From assembly GCA_964035545.1 (NCBI GenBank), contig OZ037771.1, positions 12,466,980 through 12,530,979 on the forward strand: a stretch of 64,000 nt of DNA, written 5' to 3'. Below, piece by piece: positions 60,806 to 64,000 of the stretch. The stretch is from Bugula neritina. Taxonomy: Eukaryota > Bryozoa > Gymnolaemata > Cheilostomatida > Bugulidae. Below the pieces are notes generated by a model. That model searched no databases and was not told the DNA's origin. It saw only the letters and a program-made list of their open reading frames with translations. Each line of letters starts with the position of its first letter. Positions within the stretch are counted from its first letter, which is position 1. The translations under genes and the position numbers were made by a program.

Positions 60806-63800
60806 GGTGAATGAATCGCATATTATAAATAAACAAATAAAATATATTATATGGAAGGTAAAGGGCTGCAGAAGTTGTAACAGAGTCCTGTCAGGAGTTG
60901 CATCATCATGCCGGGTTATATAGACAACCTCATAATCAAAGAGATTTATAAACTCTACATACACATGAAATCAATAATAATGCTCAAAAATTGAAACTTG
61001 TGTGTTTGCATGCTCATGTGTGCTTGTGTGGTGGCTCGTGGAGCTACTATCGTAATAACGGGAAATGTTAATCCCCTTCTAAGTGCAGCACGGGGTCACT
61101 AAGTATATTCAGAAATTGTCATAATTTCATTAAATTGAAAAAGATATTTCAAACAATGTTTCTTCACGTAGAAAAAACCTTGTTATAAACTACATTCCAA
61201 CAGATATTTAATATAATGAAATAGGCAATACTACAATATCTAAATAATGTTCTACCATTGTTGTTCGTAGTAAATTAAAAATACAGTCAATTTTCGTTGA
61301 GCAAACAATAGTCAATGTTGTTTATAGTTGCAACAATCGAAATTTGTTTCTATGGCAGCCATTGTTTTCATTCTGATTGTTGAACTCAACTCACATGTTG
61401 TTCAAAGTATTTTGACAGCTCTCTCCTCTCTGAAATTTTACTGAAACTATAATTCAAATTTATAACTATTAAGTTTAATGTGTTTTACTAATTATTTTGC
61501 TTTTTCAATATGCAGGTGAGCAGTTTTTATGTTAAAAATTAACACAAAGTCAAAATAATTTATCAATTTTTGAAAAAACAAGTTGAAGTTGAAAACTTTT
61601 TTAAACTTTGAAACCATTTCTATATACTTTGACTTTTTTAAACAATTTAGTTCCTTTAAAACCCTTTTTCAGTACTTCTAGTTTTCTTAAAGTCGAATAA
61701 CTGTACAAATTAATCTTCATCTAATCTTGCTTCTGTGTATCTAACATATTTCAGCATTATGCATTCAAACAGAAGCTTATGAAGACTACAATGTTTGCAT
61801 GATTTTGTAGTTTGGAATTGAGTCAATTCTGGCTGTCTTATGCTGGGCCTGTGAGCCTACCGCATCACTGATAATCGGTAAGTATGTTAGCAACATGTAG
61901 TTTTTTTATGGGCAGCAGAGAAAGTAAGGCGCATGATTTTAAAACTGAAGAAATATATAGAATTTAAATCTTTGCCTAGTATATATCAAATTATATTTTA
62001 TCCATGTTATCTATATGTTCATGTTTTGTCCAAAACTTTTACTTTATACTCCTAGCAAAGCAGAGACCTATAAATAATAATATAGTCGATATTTTTGCAT
62101 ATAATGTAAATTTTTATACTGAGTTTTATTAAACAAAATATTTTTGGTTGAAATTGTCAACCTCCCTTGAATAGTAAATTGAAAGAAAAATGTTAGATTA
62201 CACATAAATGGTACATATAGTATTGTTATAAGTACATGTTTTACAATTATATTTTATCAGGTCACAAAACAAACTCTCATTTCCTATGATGACTTGGTAT
62301 CTAGATCAATGATTGGAAGAGAACTTGAAGAGCTCAGCAACTCGAATCTGTGGGGTCAGCTATTATTGCTTGATTATGAAAAATGTAGTAGCTTAACTGT
62401 GATTGGTGCAATAATATGTTACATTTTGTACGCATTTTAAAGTTGCCATCAAAGTATATCCCTTCAATGCTATATGTTGTGTTTTAATAGATGAGTGTTG
62501 ACCACCAAAGACTGAATAAAAGTGAATGAATGGCGCAATGTGCTGAGTTTATATAATAGTCTAAAAATAGCTTTTTTGTGGTAGCCAAATTAGGTTTACT
62601 AAGCTGTGCCATGCAAAACACAGAAAAGCATGAGATAGTTAAGAAAGCTATGAAACTTCAATCAAAGCTGTAAAAATATAACAAAAGCTTTCCGTGCTCA
62701 TTGAATGTTTCAACATAATATGTATAATATTGTTGTTTCTTTATTTCAACAATATGATTTTAATGAAATAGTAGATTATCTATAGGGTAGTACCCGGAGG
62801 GTGGTAATGATAGCTTCTATTTAGCTAGTAAAGGCCCAAACTGGTCAGCACTGTAAGTCAATTCACATTTCACATTATATGTATATAAATGATCATCTGA
62901 ACATGTGTTACATAACTATATTTGATCACAATAGTATGATGCTTTTTGGGTATATAGTTTTATATATGTACAAAACACACCATAGTTACACATATGGCAT
63001 TGATTATTACTATAATTTGATCCTATTTCATGCAGGTGAGTTGCTACCTCACTCTGCATGCATGTATAGGGAATATCATGATTATCTGCTATTATCACAT
63101 ATAATATCAGTAATTCAAAATATTTATTTCCTTCAATAAATATATAATGTATATGAATATGCTGTATATCCTTAAAATTGTTTATATAAATTGCACAACA
63201 CCTCCTCTTATTAAAAAGGCAGCATATTCTATTAATTTTTTTATTTCCGAAATGAATTGTTTATATTAAATTTTTTCGAAAAACATTGAAATTTCAACTA
63301 ATATTCTAACTGCATTGAGGCAAGTCTTGTTTGTGTGCTCTAAACGTGCACATTATACATTTTAGGTATATTCATCGAACTCAATAATATCTGGAATGGG
63401 TACGGGTGTACTTTGTAATGTAACCTCGTTGCCAATTGGCTTTGTGAGCCCGAGCATGCTCTTTTTCTAGCGGGAGAAAATAGAGCCGGTCGTCCATCAT
63501 TTGAGGTATGTATTCACCCCGGAAAATGGCGTAGACACACAGTGTCTTAAATTAAAAAGGCAAAAGTTTCGGCTGACAAAGGAAAGTCTAGAGGAATTTT
63601 ACTAGGAAGTTGTTGGAGCTCCCCTATAACATTCAACCTTGATATCAACAGTGAACACAGCACTCGTCTCCATGAAGTTGCATTCCAGAGTGCTGCATTC
63701 TACGAAAATTTTAACTTTGATAGTTGCCCTGACTATTAAATTAATATACTAAATTTAGGTTGCTACTAGTACTACTATATCAGAATTATTATTTTGCTTA

Positions 63801-63839
63801 AATGTAAGCAATTGCAATTGTGAGCAAAGCCTAACTTTA

Positions 63840-64000
63840 AGTTTAAGTCTACTTCCACTTCTAGTTCTAGTCGTTTACTACTAGTACTAGTACTACTAGT
63901 AGTAGTAGTAGTCGTAGTAGTACTACGACTACTAGTACTAGTAGTACTACTACTATTACAACAGTACAAGTAGAGTACTAGTAGTAGTACTATACACTTA
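63840..64000. repeat. CTA/AGT trinucleotide low-complexity region
   Basis: Runs such as 'ACTACTAGTAGTAGTAGTAG' and their complements form overlapping palindromes and reach the window edge. Confidence 0.85.

Larger units (their letters stand above)
59418..64000. other. No convincing gene; repeats and AT-rich sequence
   Basis: Contains a direct duplication at 59593-59909, (ATT/ATC)n near 60310-60390, (TA)n at 60721-60796, isolated exon-like stretches near 61809-61875 and 62262-62356 that do not join in a common frame, and CTA/AGT trinucleotide repeats at 63840-64000. Confidence 0.55.

Noticed and set aside
61500-62440. Possible small gene: ATGCAG|GTGAGC at 61509, exon-like 61809-61875, exon-like 62262-62356 and AATAAA near 62515
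   Set aside because: The pieces are open only in mutually incompatible phases; joining from the ATG gives a stop after about 33 codons. No family recognised.
62779-62850. Exon-like stretch with YPEGGNDSFYLASKGPNW before GTAAGT
   Set aside because: Short, phase 0 only, and does not join to the neighbouring candidate exons.

Overview
The window looks like nuclear DNA of an invertebrate animal. It is AT-rich. Genes are split into many short exons with clean GT-AG borders and mostly phase-1 introns. It carries tRNA-derived SINEs, MITE-like elements, very long CA microsatellites and animal-only extracellular domains (MAM, ShKT, C-type lectin, PAN, F5/8C). I cannot place the species; nothing here is prokaryotic or viral. 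No tool was run: all exon models were joined by eye from splice signals, reading phase and family resemblance. Every complete model closes in frame from ATG to stop.

Layout. (1) 339-1490 (+): last two exons of a macro-domain gene entering from the left. (2) 3239-19152 (-): 18-exon secreted protein of 779 aa: signal peptide, MAM, Thr/Ser/Pro-rich linkers, second MAM, more linkers. In both MAM domains a complete ShKT module sits inside the MAM fold on its own 1-1 phase exon. (3) 21502-36833 (+): 23-exon protein of 1199 aa with an MSP/VAP-like domain, a very long mostly helical middle and a single C-terminal transmembrane helix. (4) 40568-46838 (+): 9-exon protein of 590 aa, RRM-RRM-Pro-rich-macro, like a PARP10/14-type protein without the ADP-ribosyltransferase domain. 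Its last two exons are paralogous to gene 1. (5) 47182-56004 (-): three tandem C-type lectin genes of identical three-exon structure. (6) 57251-59417 (-): secreted PAN/apple plus F5/8C (fucolectin-like) protein. (7) 59418-64000: no convincing gene.

Theme. The right half reads as a cluster of secreted sugar-binding proteins. The macro/RRM genes resemble cytoplasmic ADP-ribose or antiviral regulators. An immune or barrier role for the neighbourhood is inference. The most unusual points are the ShKT-in-MAM nesting and the tandem arrays at exon 2 of each lectin gene. In lectin 2 the array multiplies an in-frame 5' splice site six times at 30-bp spacing. In lectin 1 it multiplies the 3' splice site about 25 times at 32-bp spacing.
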